Positions 17,661 through 24,400 of a stretch of DNA of 33,300 bases are shown one piece after another. Both the position numbers and the translations under genes were made by a program. The stretch's first letter is position 1, and each line of letters opens with the position of its first letter. This stretch comes from Vicinamibacterales bacterium (GTDB lineage: Bacteria > Acidobacteriota > Vicinamibacteria > Vicinamibacterales > Fen-181), in assembly GCA_029974175.1 (NCBI GenBank), contig JARKSS010000312.1, positions 1 to 33,300 of the forward strand, in the 5' to 3' direction. Below the pieces are notes generated by a model. That model did no database searches, was not told where the DNA came from, and was given only the letters and a program-made list of their open reading frames with translations.

Positions 17661-17666
17661 ACGGGC

Positions 17667-17716
17667 GGGACGCGTGTCCCACCGGAGGTGTTCCCGGAGC
17701 GGGACGCCCGTCCCGC
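17667..17716. repeat. Paired GGGACGC hairpins between convergent genes
   Basis: GGGAC/GTCCC (17667-17671 with 17676-17680) and GCGGGAC/GTCCCGC (17699-17705 with 17710-17716) are two copies of one GC-rich hairpin 32 bases apart. In one plus-strand frame they read GRDACPT and then GRPSR, a peptide typical of spurious frames over dispersed repeats. They probably also serve as a bidirectional terminator. Confidence 0.5.
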
Positions 17717-17738
17717 ACCAACCCGGCTCCGCCGCCGG

Positions 17739-18611
17739 TCAGGCCGTCAGCACCTCGATGCCTTTCCCGCGCAGCGCCGCCAGGAAGGCGGGGTCGATCC
17801 CGTCGTCGGTGATGATGCGGTGGACGGCGTCGAGCCTCGCGATCACCGAGAGGCTGCGCCGGCTGAACTTCGACGAGTCGGTGACCACGTTGACCTCGCG
17901 GGAGACGCGGATCAGCATCGCGTTCAGCTGCGCCTCGAGCACGTCGGGCGTCATGAGGCCGATCTCGAGATCGAGCCCGTCCACCCCCAGGAAGAGCCGG
18001 TCGGCGTTCAGGCCGCGCACCATCTGCTCGGCGTGGGGCCCCACCACCGAGTGCGACACGTGGCGGACCATGCCGCCGAGCATGATCAGGCGGATGTTCT
18101 GCAGGCGGGCCAGCTCCACCGCGATGTTGAGGCCGTTGGTGATCACGGTCAGCGACCGGAACTTGCGGGCCGCGATCTGCCGCGCCACCTCGAGCGTCGT
18201 CGTCCCCGAGTCGAGGATGATCGTCTCGTCGTTCTGCACCAGGGCCGCCGCCGCCGCGCCGACGCGAACCTTCTCCTCGTGATGGAGGATCTCCTTGACG
18301 CCGATCGCGATGTCGGTGGGGCCGAGCGGCCGCAGCGCCCCGCCGTGAGACCGGACGATCGCGCCGGCCTCGGTCAGCGCGTCGAGGTCCTTCCGGATCG
18401 TGACCGCCGACACCCCGAACCGCCGGACCAGTTCCTGGACCGTCACACGCTCGCTGTGTTCGAGGGCCTCGAGGATCCGGCGGCGGCGTTCCTCCACCAG
18501 GAGGCGGTGTCGAGACGATCCGGCTGCGGCTTTCATTTCCCCGGAATTCGAACGCATTCGCTTGACGCCGTCAAGGCCGATTCCCTGCGCCGATGTCGCC
18601 GCCGTACTCAT
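17739..18611 (-). CDS. DeoR-family transcriptional regulator
   Basis: The 290-residue sugar-responsive repressor type has a winged HTH in RHRLLVEERRRRILEALEHS followed by VQELVRRFGVSAVTIRKDL. A sugar-phosphate-sensing domain with DSGTTTLEVAR, IRLIMLGGMVR, FLGVDGLDLEIGLMTPD and VVTDSSKF follows. The start at 18611 overlaps the stop of the DapA-like gene by ATGA. In-frame Met at 18536 would give a more typical N-terminus with no 25-residue extension, so the start is uncertain. As last gene of the four-gene minus-strand operon it probably controls that operon and the divergent one; repeated TTTCG boxes occur in their shared promoter region. Its effector is unknown, but DeoR members usually sense phosphorylated sugars. 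Confidence 0.9.
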   Translation of the reverse strand: MSTAATSAQGIGLDGVKRMRSNSGEMKAAAGSSRHRLLVEERRRRILEALEHSERVTVQELVRRFGVSAVTIRKDLDALTEAGAIVRSHGGALRPLGPTDIAIGVKEILHHEEKVRVGAAAAALVQNDETIILDSGTTTLEVARQIAARKFRSLTVITNGLNIAVELARLQNIRLIMLGGMVRHVSHSVVGPHAEQMVRGLNADRLFLGVDGLDLEIGLMTPDVLEAQLNAMLIRVSREVNVVTDSSKFSRRSLSVIARLDAVHRIITDDGIDPAFLAALRGKGIEVLTA

Positions 18612-19666
18612 CGCAGCCACTCCTCGAGGTGTGCCTCGACGAACGCGTCGTCCCGGAGGCCGGGGTAGCGCGCGTGCACTCGATCGATCTCCTCCATCTG
18701 GCCCGGCGACAATTCCTCGCGCTCGTCCAGGCACCAGCGCCCCAGCAGCAATCCCTGGCGGCGCAGCGCCTCGTGAATGCCGGGGAGGCAGCCGGCGTAC
18801 GCGTGGCGCGCGTCGAACAGCGCGCCGTTCGCGTCCGTCAGGTCAGCCCCGCGCGCCAGCAGCAGGGTCGTCTTCGAGCCCGGCTGGGCCCGCTCGCAAC
18901 GAATCTCCTCCATCAGCTCCACGGCCCGCCGCGTCCACACCGCCCATTGTCCCAGCAGCCCGCCGCTGAAGCGCAGCCGCTGTCCCTCCGCGTTGCCTGG
19001 GAAGTCGGTCAACAGGTCCGCGACAATCGCGTCGTCGTTGCCCGTGTAGAGGGTCACCTCGCGCTCGCGCCCCGCGGCGGCGAGCGCGCGAACGACCTCC
19101 TGGGTCCGATACCGGTCGAAGGGCGCCACCTTCACGGCGACAACCTCGGGGATCTCGAAGAACCGCTGCCAGAACGTTTGCGACAGCACGCGGCCCCCGA
19201 CTGCCGGCTGGAGGTAGAACCCGATCAACGGCATCACCGCCGCCACCTCGCGGCAGTGCGCGATCAGTTCTTCGTCTGACGCGTCGCGCCAGCCGCCCAG
19301 GCTCAGGAGCGCCGCGTGGTAGCCCAGGTCGGCGGCGGTTCCCGCCTCGGCTACCGCCTGCCGCGTGCGGCCGCACACCCCGGCCACCCGGGCGATGGTC
19401 GCCCCGGTGGCCCGCTCGTGCTCGGCGATGGCGTCGGCCGCCAGCCGCAGCACCGGCACGTAGAGGCCCACTCGCGGCTGCCGGATCGCGAACTGAGTCG
19501 TGTGCACCCCGACGGCGATGCCCGACGCCCCGGCCGCGCAGTAATAGCGGGTGAGCGCAACCTGGCGCCGCTCGTCCAACCGTCGCTCTGGGGTGAGCGC
19601 GAGCGGGTGGGCCGGGATGACGCCGCCCACGGCAAGGCGCCGCCTTGCTTCCTCAGTACCGGCCAT
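18608..19666 (-). CDS. Dihydrodipicolinate synthase/N-acetylneuraminate lyase family protein
   Basis: The 352-residue class I aldolase-fold enzyme has the Schiff-base lysine at Lys179 (VVAVKVAPFDR) and the conserved tyrosine at Tyr151 (GFYLQP, replacing the usual Y-N-x-P). It is longer than true DapA (about 290) and shows several departures, such as GVHTTQF where DapA has G-T-T-G-E. A lysine-biosynthesis role is therefore unlikely. In its operon, with an SDR, a GNAT protein and a DeoR regulator, it more likely acts on a 2-keto sugar acid or a related catabolic intermediate. The gene overlaps the SDR gene by 14 bases and the regulator by ATGA, so all are translated together. Confidence 0.82.
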   Translation of the reverse strand: MAGTEEARRRLAVGGVIPAHPLALTPERRLDERRQVALTRYYCAAGASGIAVGVHTTQFAIRQPRVGLYVPVLRLAADAIAEHERATGATIARVAGVCGRTRQAVAEAGTAADLGYHAALLSLGGWRDASDEELIAHCREVAAVMPLIGFYLQPAVGGRVLSQTFWQRFFEIPEVVAVKVAPFDRYRTQEVVRALAAAGREREVTLYTGNDDAIVADLLTDFPGNAEGQRLRFSGGLLGQWAVWTRRAVELMEEIRCERAQPGSKTTLLLARGADLTDANGALFDARHAYAGCLPGIHEALRRQGLLLGRWCLDEREELSPGQMEEIDRVHARYPGLRDDAFVEAHLEEWLR

Positions 19667-20684
19667 CGGCCACCTCGTAGTGAGTCGGCTTGCCGAGCGA
19701 GGGCCCGCCCGACTCTATCCATGCCGCCACCCACTCCCGCAGCACCTCGAGCCTGACTTCCGGCAGGCCCAGCGCGGCGTGGCAGGCGGAGGCGTCGCTC
19801 AGCAGCGCCACGTCGCATTCGCGTCCCTCGAACCGGGGAGCACGGCCGAAGCGCCGCCCGAACCATTCCGCGAGTTCGCGGATGCAGACCGTTTCGGGCC
19901 CCGTGACGTTGAGGATGCGCGTCGGCGATTCGGCCAGTTCGAGGCTGCGGAAGGCGTACGAGTTCGCGTCGCCCTGCCAGATCACGTTGGCGTATCCGAC
20001 GCCCAGGTCGACGGGCTCGCCGGCGAAGACACGCCGCCCGACGTCCACCAGGACGCCGTAGCGCAGATCGACCGCGTAATTCAGGCGGAACAGCAGGCAG
20101 CGGGTACCGTGCTCCCGCGAGTAGTACTCGACGACCCGTTCGCGGCCCAGGCACGACTGGGCGTACTCGCCAACTGGCGCGGGTTCGTCCTGCTCGCGCG
20201 ACCCGCCGCTCGACGCCGGCACCATCCCGTAGAGATTCCCAGTTGAGAAGACGACAAGCCGCGAGTCGCGAAACCGGTCGGCAACGTGAGCGGCCGCCAG
20301 CGTGTTGACGGCCCAGGTCAGGTCGCTGCGTCCCTCAGTGCCGAACTTCCGTCCGATCAAGTAGAGGATGTGGGCGAGAGGCGGCAGGCGATCGACCGAC
20401 CGGCGATCGAGGCAGTCGCATTCCATCGGCTCGATGCCCATCCCGGCCAGGTCTCGTGCCACCGCCGGGTCGAATCGCCTGGCCACGGCGACGACCCGCC
20501 GGCGTCGGCCGGCCTGGTCGCTGGCACGTCGCACGCGGCGGGCGAGCGAGGGCCCCATCTTGCCGGTGGCGCCGATGATCCCGATGTCGCCCTCCAGGCG
20601 GCCCGCCGCCGCGATGTCGGCGACGCTGGGGCGCGCGAGCCGCTCCTCGAGCTCCTCGACGGTTCGAATGGCCGGTGTGTTCAC
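19653..20684 (-). CDS. Extended SDR / NAD-dependent epimerase-like protein, catalytic Lys replaced
   Basis: The 343-residue Rossmann-fold protein has the nucleotide motif GATGKMG (38-44), LYLIGRKFG, VVFSTGNLYG (145-153) and EYAQSCLGRERVVEYY. The catalytic Y-x3-K of extended SDRs would fall at Tyr174-x3, but position 178 is Cys instead of Lys. The downstream RLNYAVDLRYGVL and NVTGPETVCIRELA are normal for sugar epimerases. It may be a non-canonical reductase or epimerase, or have lost activity. The GTG start lies 3 bases after the GNAT stop codon, with a GGGGATAG sequence upstream. The gene overlaps the DapA-like gene by 14 bases. Confidence 0.83.
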   Translation of the reverse strand: MNTPAIRTVEELEERLARPSVADIAAAGRLEGDIGIIGATGKMGPSLARRVRRASDQAGRRRRVVAVARRFDPAVARDLAGMGIEPMECDCLDRRSVDRLPPLAHILYLIGRKFGTEGRSDLTWAVNTLAAAHVADRFRDSRLVVFSTGNLYGMVPASSGGSREQDEPAPVGEYAQSCLGRERVVEYYSREHGTRCLLFRLNYAVDLRYGVLVDVGRRVFAGEPVDLGVGYANVIWQGDANSYAFRSLELAESPTRILNVTGPETVCIRELAEWFGRRFGRAPRFEGRECDVALLSDASACHAALGLPEVRLEVLREWVAAWIESGGPSLGKPTHYEVADGRY

Positions 20685-20687
20685 GCT

Positions 20688-21548
20688 CTATCCCCATTCC
20701 GGTCCGAAGATCGCCACCTGCCGATCGGGGCCGGCCGGCAGCCGGTTGGCCGTTCCACGGCGCATCCTGATGAACGGCCGCTGAACGACGAAGCCAGCCT
20801 TCGTCAGCCGCTCGATCCATCCGGGCAGGCCCGCGTCGGCGTCGATCACCAGCGGCGCATCTCCGGCGGCCCCCACGCAGCCGCTCACGAGGGCTTCTGC
20901 GGCGTCGAGGCCATCCGCTACCACCGGTCCGATCTGCCACCACCGGTGACCCGGGCGCCCGAAACAGTAGCCGCGCACGTCCCCCGATTGCCCCACGACG
21001 ACGCGGGCCAAGGCCGGCGCCCGGCGAAAGGCCCACCGGAGGAGCGTCGCCCGGCTGGCGCCAAAGGCCCCGAGGTCTCGGGCCAACACCTCGTCGAGGT
21101 CCCGGCTCTCCATCGGCCATGTGCCGGGCGGGGGTGCGGGGTGGCCGCCTGCGTCCGCCGCGCTACCCCCCTGGTCGCGCGTCATCCGAACCAGGCGCCC
21201 TTCCTCGATGAAGCCGAGCCGTGCGTAGAGCGGGTGTCCCTGGGGCGTCGCGTCCAGCCGGGCTTCGACGCCCCCGAGCGCCTCGATCGCCTGGCGCATG
21301 AGGGCGGTGGCTATCCCGCGCCCGCGCAGCGCCGGGTCCACGAGGACCATGCCGATCCACGCAAACCGTCTATCGTATACCACCGAGGTCAGCGTGCCCG
21401 CGACCTCGCCTTCGGCTTCGGCAACCAGGCAGCCGGCGCCGCCCAGCGCCAGCAGCTGTTCCCAGTCGCCCGCCACCTGGTTCCAGCCACACGCCCGGCA
21501 CAACGCCTCGCCGCGGGGCAGGTCGGAGGGCCGCATCGGCCTGATCAT
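20688..21548 (-). CDS. GNAT-family acetyltransferase, two-domain
   Basis: The 286-residue protein has an N-terminal GNAT domain with the acetyl-CoA motif VDPALRGRGIATALM (70-84) and the following PLYARLGFIEEGRLVRM. A second GNAT-like half then runs from about 150 to the end (VVVGQSGDVRGYCFGRPG, FVVQRPFIRM), as in YitH-like fused acetyltransferases. Its substrate is unknown. It is first in the minus-strand operon and 3 bases from the SDR gene. The start at 21548 (MIRPMRPSD) is the family-like N-terminus. The frame extends to 21695, but that would cross its own promoter and the divergent gene. Confidence 0.82.
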   Translation of the reverse strand: MIRPMRPSDLPRGEALCRACGWNQVAGDWEQLLALGGAGCLVAEAEGEVAGTLTSVVYDRRFAWIGMVLVDPALRGRGIATALMRQAIEALGGVEARLDATPQGHPLYARLGFIEEGRLVRMTRDQGGSAADAGGHPAPPPGTWPMESRDLDEVLARDLGAFGASRATLLRWAFRRAPALARVVVGQSGDVRGYCFGRPGHRWWQIGPVVADGLDAAEALVSGCVGAAGDAPLVIDADAGLPGWIERLTKAGFVVQRPFIRMRRGTANRLPAGPDRQVAIFGPEWG

Positions 21549-21550
21549 CG

Positions 21551-21577
21551 TTGACGCTTTCGTTTGATTGCTATAGT
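21551..21577 (+). promoter_or_regulatory. Divergent promoter for dehydrogenase operon, with TTTCG boxes
   Basis: TTGACG (21551-21556), a short 15-base spacer and TATAGT (21572-21577) preceded by TG (TGCTATAGT, extended -10). CTTTCGTTTG (21557-21566) in the spacer and CTTTTCGCTTTG (21581-21592) just downstream repeat at a 25-base interval. They resemble the TTTCRTTT repeats bound by AgaR-type DeoR regulators. Confidence 0.45.
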
Positions 21578-21594
21578 GTTCTTTTCGCTTTGCT

Positions 21595-21623
21595 TGTATA
21601 CCGCTCGGGGCGGGGCGTGTCAA
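21595..21623 (-). promoter_or_regulatory. Strong promoter of GNAT-SDR-DapA-DeoR operon
   Basis: On the minus strand, TTGACA (21623-21618) and TATACA (21600-21595) are separated by exactly 17 bases, the best sigma-70-like match in the window. Transcription would start near 21588, about 40 bases before the GNAT ATG. TGTCAAC...GTTCGACA (21618-21636) is an imperfect palindrome over the -35 box. Confidence 0.65.
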
Positions 21624-21666
21624 CCACGTTCGACAGAAATCGCAACACAACGAGAATCGCTTCCCC

Positions 21667-22680
21667 ATGACCGCCACGACTCGCCGTGTCGTCATCCTTG
21701 CGGGCCGTATCCTCTTCGACTCGTTCTTTGGGGAGGCCGAGCGCCGGCGGCTCAGCCGCTATGACTGGGAGCGGATCGGGGGACGCCGCGCGACCCCCGC
21801 GCTTCTCAGGCGCCTTGCCGACGTTGACGCGCTCGTCACCACCTGGGACAGCCCGCCGTTCGACGCGTCGCTGGTCGCGGCCTGCCCGCGGCTGCGGATG
21901 ATTGCGCACTGCGGCGGGGAGGTGAAGGCGCGGTTCGCCCGGCCGCTCTTCGACAGGCTGACGATCACAAACGCCGCCGATCCCATGGCGCGCCAGGTGG
22001 CCGAGCTGGCTGCCACCTTCTTGCTCTACGAGGCGCGGAACGTCGACCGATACCGGGCGCGGCTCCGGTGCCAAGGCAGCGACATCTTCGAGGCGCGCCA
22101 CCTGCGGGGGGTCGAGGGGGAGACGCTGGTTGGCGCCACGGTGGGGCTCGTCGGCTTCGGCCGGATTGGCCGGGCGCTGGTGGAACTGCTGGCGCCATTC
22201 GGCACCCGGTTCCTCGTCTACGATCCTTACGCGCGCCGCCGCGTCGCTCGCGGGGCGCGCGTGCGGTTCGCGCCGCTCGACCGGGTGCTCGGGGCGTCGC
22301 GCCTGATCGTGCTCGCCTGCGCGCTCACCGAGGAGACGAGGAACCTGCTCGACCGCGAGCGTCTCGCGCGGCTGCCCGAGGGCGCCTCGATCATCAACGT
22401 GGCGCGCGGAGGCCTGGTAGACCTCGACGCGCTGACCGCCGAGGTCGTGGCCGGCCGGCTGCGCTGCGCGCTCGATGTGACCGATCCGCTGGAGCCGCTG
22501 CCCGACGATCACCCCCTTCGGTTCGCCCCGGGGGCCATCGTGACGCCGCATGTTGGTGCCGGGGCCGACAGCGTGCGCCGGGCGATGGCGAACGTCGTGT
22601 TGGACGAGCTCGAACGGCATTTCGCCGGGCGGCGCGTGCGTCACCGCGTGAGCCGGGCGATGCTCGACCGGATGACCTGA
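21667..22680 (+). CDS. D-2-hydroxyacid dehydrogenase (NAD-dependent)
   Basis: The 337-residue enzyme of the D-lactate/phosphoglycerate dehydrogenase family interconverts 2-hydroxy and 2-keto acids. The NAD motif GFGRIGR is at 163-169, with the NAD-selecting Asp186 in VYDPYA. Catalytic Arg247 (NVARGGLVD), Glu276 (DPLEPLPDD) and His295 (TPHVG) are all present. The substrate domain has an extended Arg-rich helix region (120-150). It starts a plus-strand operon with a sodium symporter and a secreted DUF4091 protein, and it is divergent from the DapA-like operon. A role in hydroxy-acid or sugar-acid catabolism is more likely than serine synthesis (inference). Only a weak Shine-Dalgarno is seen. 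Confidence 0.9.
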   Translation: MTATTRRVVILAGRILFDSFFGEAERRRLSRYDWERIGGRRATPALLRRLADVDALVTTWDSPPFDASLVAACPRLRMIAHCGGEVKARFARPLFDRLTITNAADPMARQVAELAATFLLYEARNVDRYRARLRCQGSDIFEARHLRGVEGETLVGATVGLVGFGRIGRALVELLAPFGTRFLVYDPYARRRVARGARVRFAPLDRVLGASRLIVLACALTEETRNLLDRERLARLPEGASIINVARGGLVDLDALTAEVVAGRLRCALDVTDPLEPLPDDHPLRFAPGAIVTPHVGAGADSVRRAMANVVLDELERHFAGRRVRHRVSRAMLDRMT

Positions 22681-22690
22681 GCGTATTCGC

Positions 22691-24391
22691 ATGCTGAAAA
22701 GCGTTTCTGCCATCGACTATGCGGTCATCGGCGCCTACCTGGTGGCGATGCTCGCCATCGGCGCGTCCTTCATGCGCTTCAACAAGGGGGCGTCCGACTA
22801 CTTCAGGGGCGGCAGCCGGGTGCCGTGGTTCGTGGCCGGCCTCAGCTCCTTCATGAGCGGCTTCAGCGCCTGGACGTTCACGGGCGCGGCCGGCGTGGCG
22901 TACCAGCAGGGGCTGGTCGTCGTCCTGCTGTACGTGGGGAACGGCCTCAGCTTCCTGCTCGGGTACTGGCTCTTCGCGTCACGCTGGCGGCGGGCGCGCA
23001 TCTCGACCACGATGGAGTACCTGACGGAGCGGTTCGACGAGCGGACGCGCCAGACCTTCTCGTGGACCGCCGTGATCTTCCACCTGTTCACGGGCGCCAG
23101 CGTGCTGTTCGGCCTGGGCGTCTTCGTCAGCTCGACGTGCGGGGTGCCGATTGGGTGGACGATCCTGGTCTGCGGCGCCATCATCCTCATCTACTGCGTG
23201 GTGGGCGGCTTGTGGGCGGTCGTGGTCACCGACTTCCTGCAGGCCGTGATCCTTTTGCCCTTCACGCTGGTTCTCTGCGCCGTCTCGCTCTCGAGGATTG
23301 GCGGAATGGGCGCGTTCCTGGCGGGGCTGCCGGCGCCGATGACATCGCTCGCGCTGCCGAACGAGTTCGGCTGGGGATACGTGGCGGCGTGGACGGTGAT
23401 GGTGAGCTTCGGCTACAACACGTCGGTCATGGCGCAGCGCTACTTCGCCGTGGACGACGAGCGGTCGGCCCGGAAGGTGTCGCTGCTGTGCTGCGGCCTT
23501 TTCCTGCTCGGGTCGCTGCTCTGGTTCGTGCCTCCGCTGGCCGTTCGGGTTCTCTATCCCGATATCGCGGCGCTGCTGCCCGGGCGCGCGAATCCGCACG
23601 AGGCGTCGTACGCGGTTGCCACGCTGGCGCTGCTGCCGAACGGCCTGATCGGGGTGATGCTGGCGGCGATGTTCAGCTCGACGATGTCGAACCTGTCGGG
23701 GACGTTCCACCTCCACGCGGCGATCATCGTGCGGGACATCTACCTGTGGATCTTCCCCCGGCGCGACGGCGAGCGGCACCTGCTCGCGGTTGGCTGGGTG
23801 GCCACCTTCTTCGTGGGCGCGAGCATCATCGGGCTGGCCTTCGTGATGGCCGAGAGCGGGCGCAGCGTCTTCAGCGTGATGCTGACCGTGAACACGATCA
23901 TGTCGCTCGCGTACGGCCCGCCCGCGCTGCTCGGCCTGCTCATCTCGCGCACCCCGCGCTGGTCGGGGCTCGCGTCGTTCCTGGTCGGCCTGGCGCTGGG
24001 GTGCGTGGGGACCTTCGGGTTCGGCTGGGGACTGATCGCGAACGTAGTTGGCGTGCTGCCCGCCTCGATCGCGGTGTTCCTCCTGTCGATTCCCTTCGAG
24101 CGTCGCGACGCGGCAGGGGCGGCGGGGCGGCGCCGCCTGGCCGAGCGGCTGGCCACGCCGGTGGATGTCGCGAGGGAGCTGGGCGCGAGCGAAGACCGCA
24201 CCACCGAGGTCTTCCGCTTCCTGTCGCGGGCGACGGCGGGCGTGGGACTCGTCAGCCTGCTCCTGATGGCCTGGGCCGCGCCCGGCGAGCGCGGCACCGT
24301 CGTCCTCTATTCGGGCATCACGCTGCTTGTCGCCGTGCTGCTGGCGCTCGTGAAGGGCGCCCCGGCGCCCGCCCGCGCCGAGCGCACGTAG
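22691..24391 (+). CDS. Sodium:solute symporter (SSS family)
   Basis: This 566-residue inner-membrane protein has about 13 hydrophobic segments. The early ASDYFRGGSRVPWFVAGLS and the family signature GGLWAVVVTDFLQ support SSS membership. A cytoplasmic linker around residues 475-510 contains a short charged stretch (ERLATPVDVARELGASEDRT). It would couple sodium influx to uptake of a sugar, sugar acid or amino acid. In this context, the product of the secreted DUF4091 enzyme encoded 9 bases downstream is the natural candidate. The gene begins 10 bases after the dehydrogenase stop. Confidence 0.9.
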   Translation: MLKSVSAIDYAVIGAYLVAMLAIGASFMRFNKGASDYFRGGSRVPWFVAGLSSFMSGFSAWTFTGAAGVAYQQGLVVVLLYVGNGLSFLLGYWLFASRWRRARISTTMEYLTERFDERTRQTFSWTAVIFHLFTGASVLFGLGVFVSSTCGVPIGWTILVCGAIILIYCVVGGLWAVVVTDFLQAVILLPFTLVLCAVSLSRIGGMGAFLAGLPAPMTSLALPNEFGWGYVAAWTVMVSFGYNTSVMAQRYFAVDDERSARKVSLLCCGLFLLGSLLWFVPPLAVRVLYPDIAALLPGRANPHEASYAVATLALLPNGLIGVMLAAMFSSTMSNLSGTFHLHAAIIVRDIYLWIFPRRDGERHLLAVGWVATFFVGASIIGLAFVMAESGRSVFSVMLTVNTIMSLAYGPPALLGLLISRTPRWSGLASFLVGLALGCVGTFGFGWGLIANVVGVLPASIAVFLLSIPFERRDAAGAAGRRRLAERLATPVDVARELGASEDRTTEVFRFLSRATAGVGLVSLLLMAWAAPGERGTVVLYSGITLLVAVLLALVKGAPAPARAERT

Positions 24392-24400
24392 GAGAGACCG

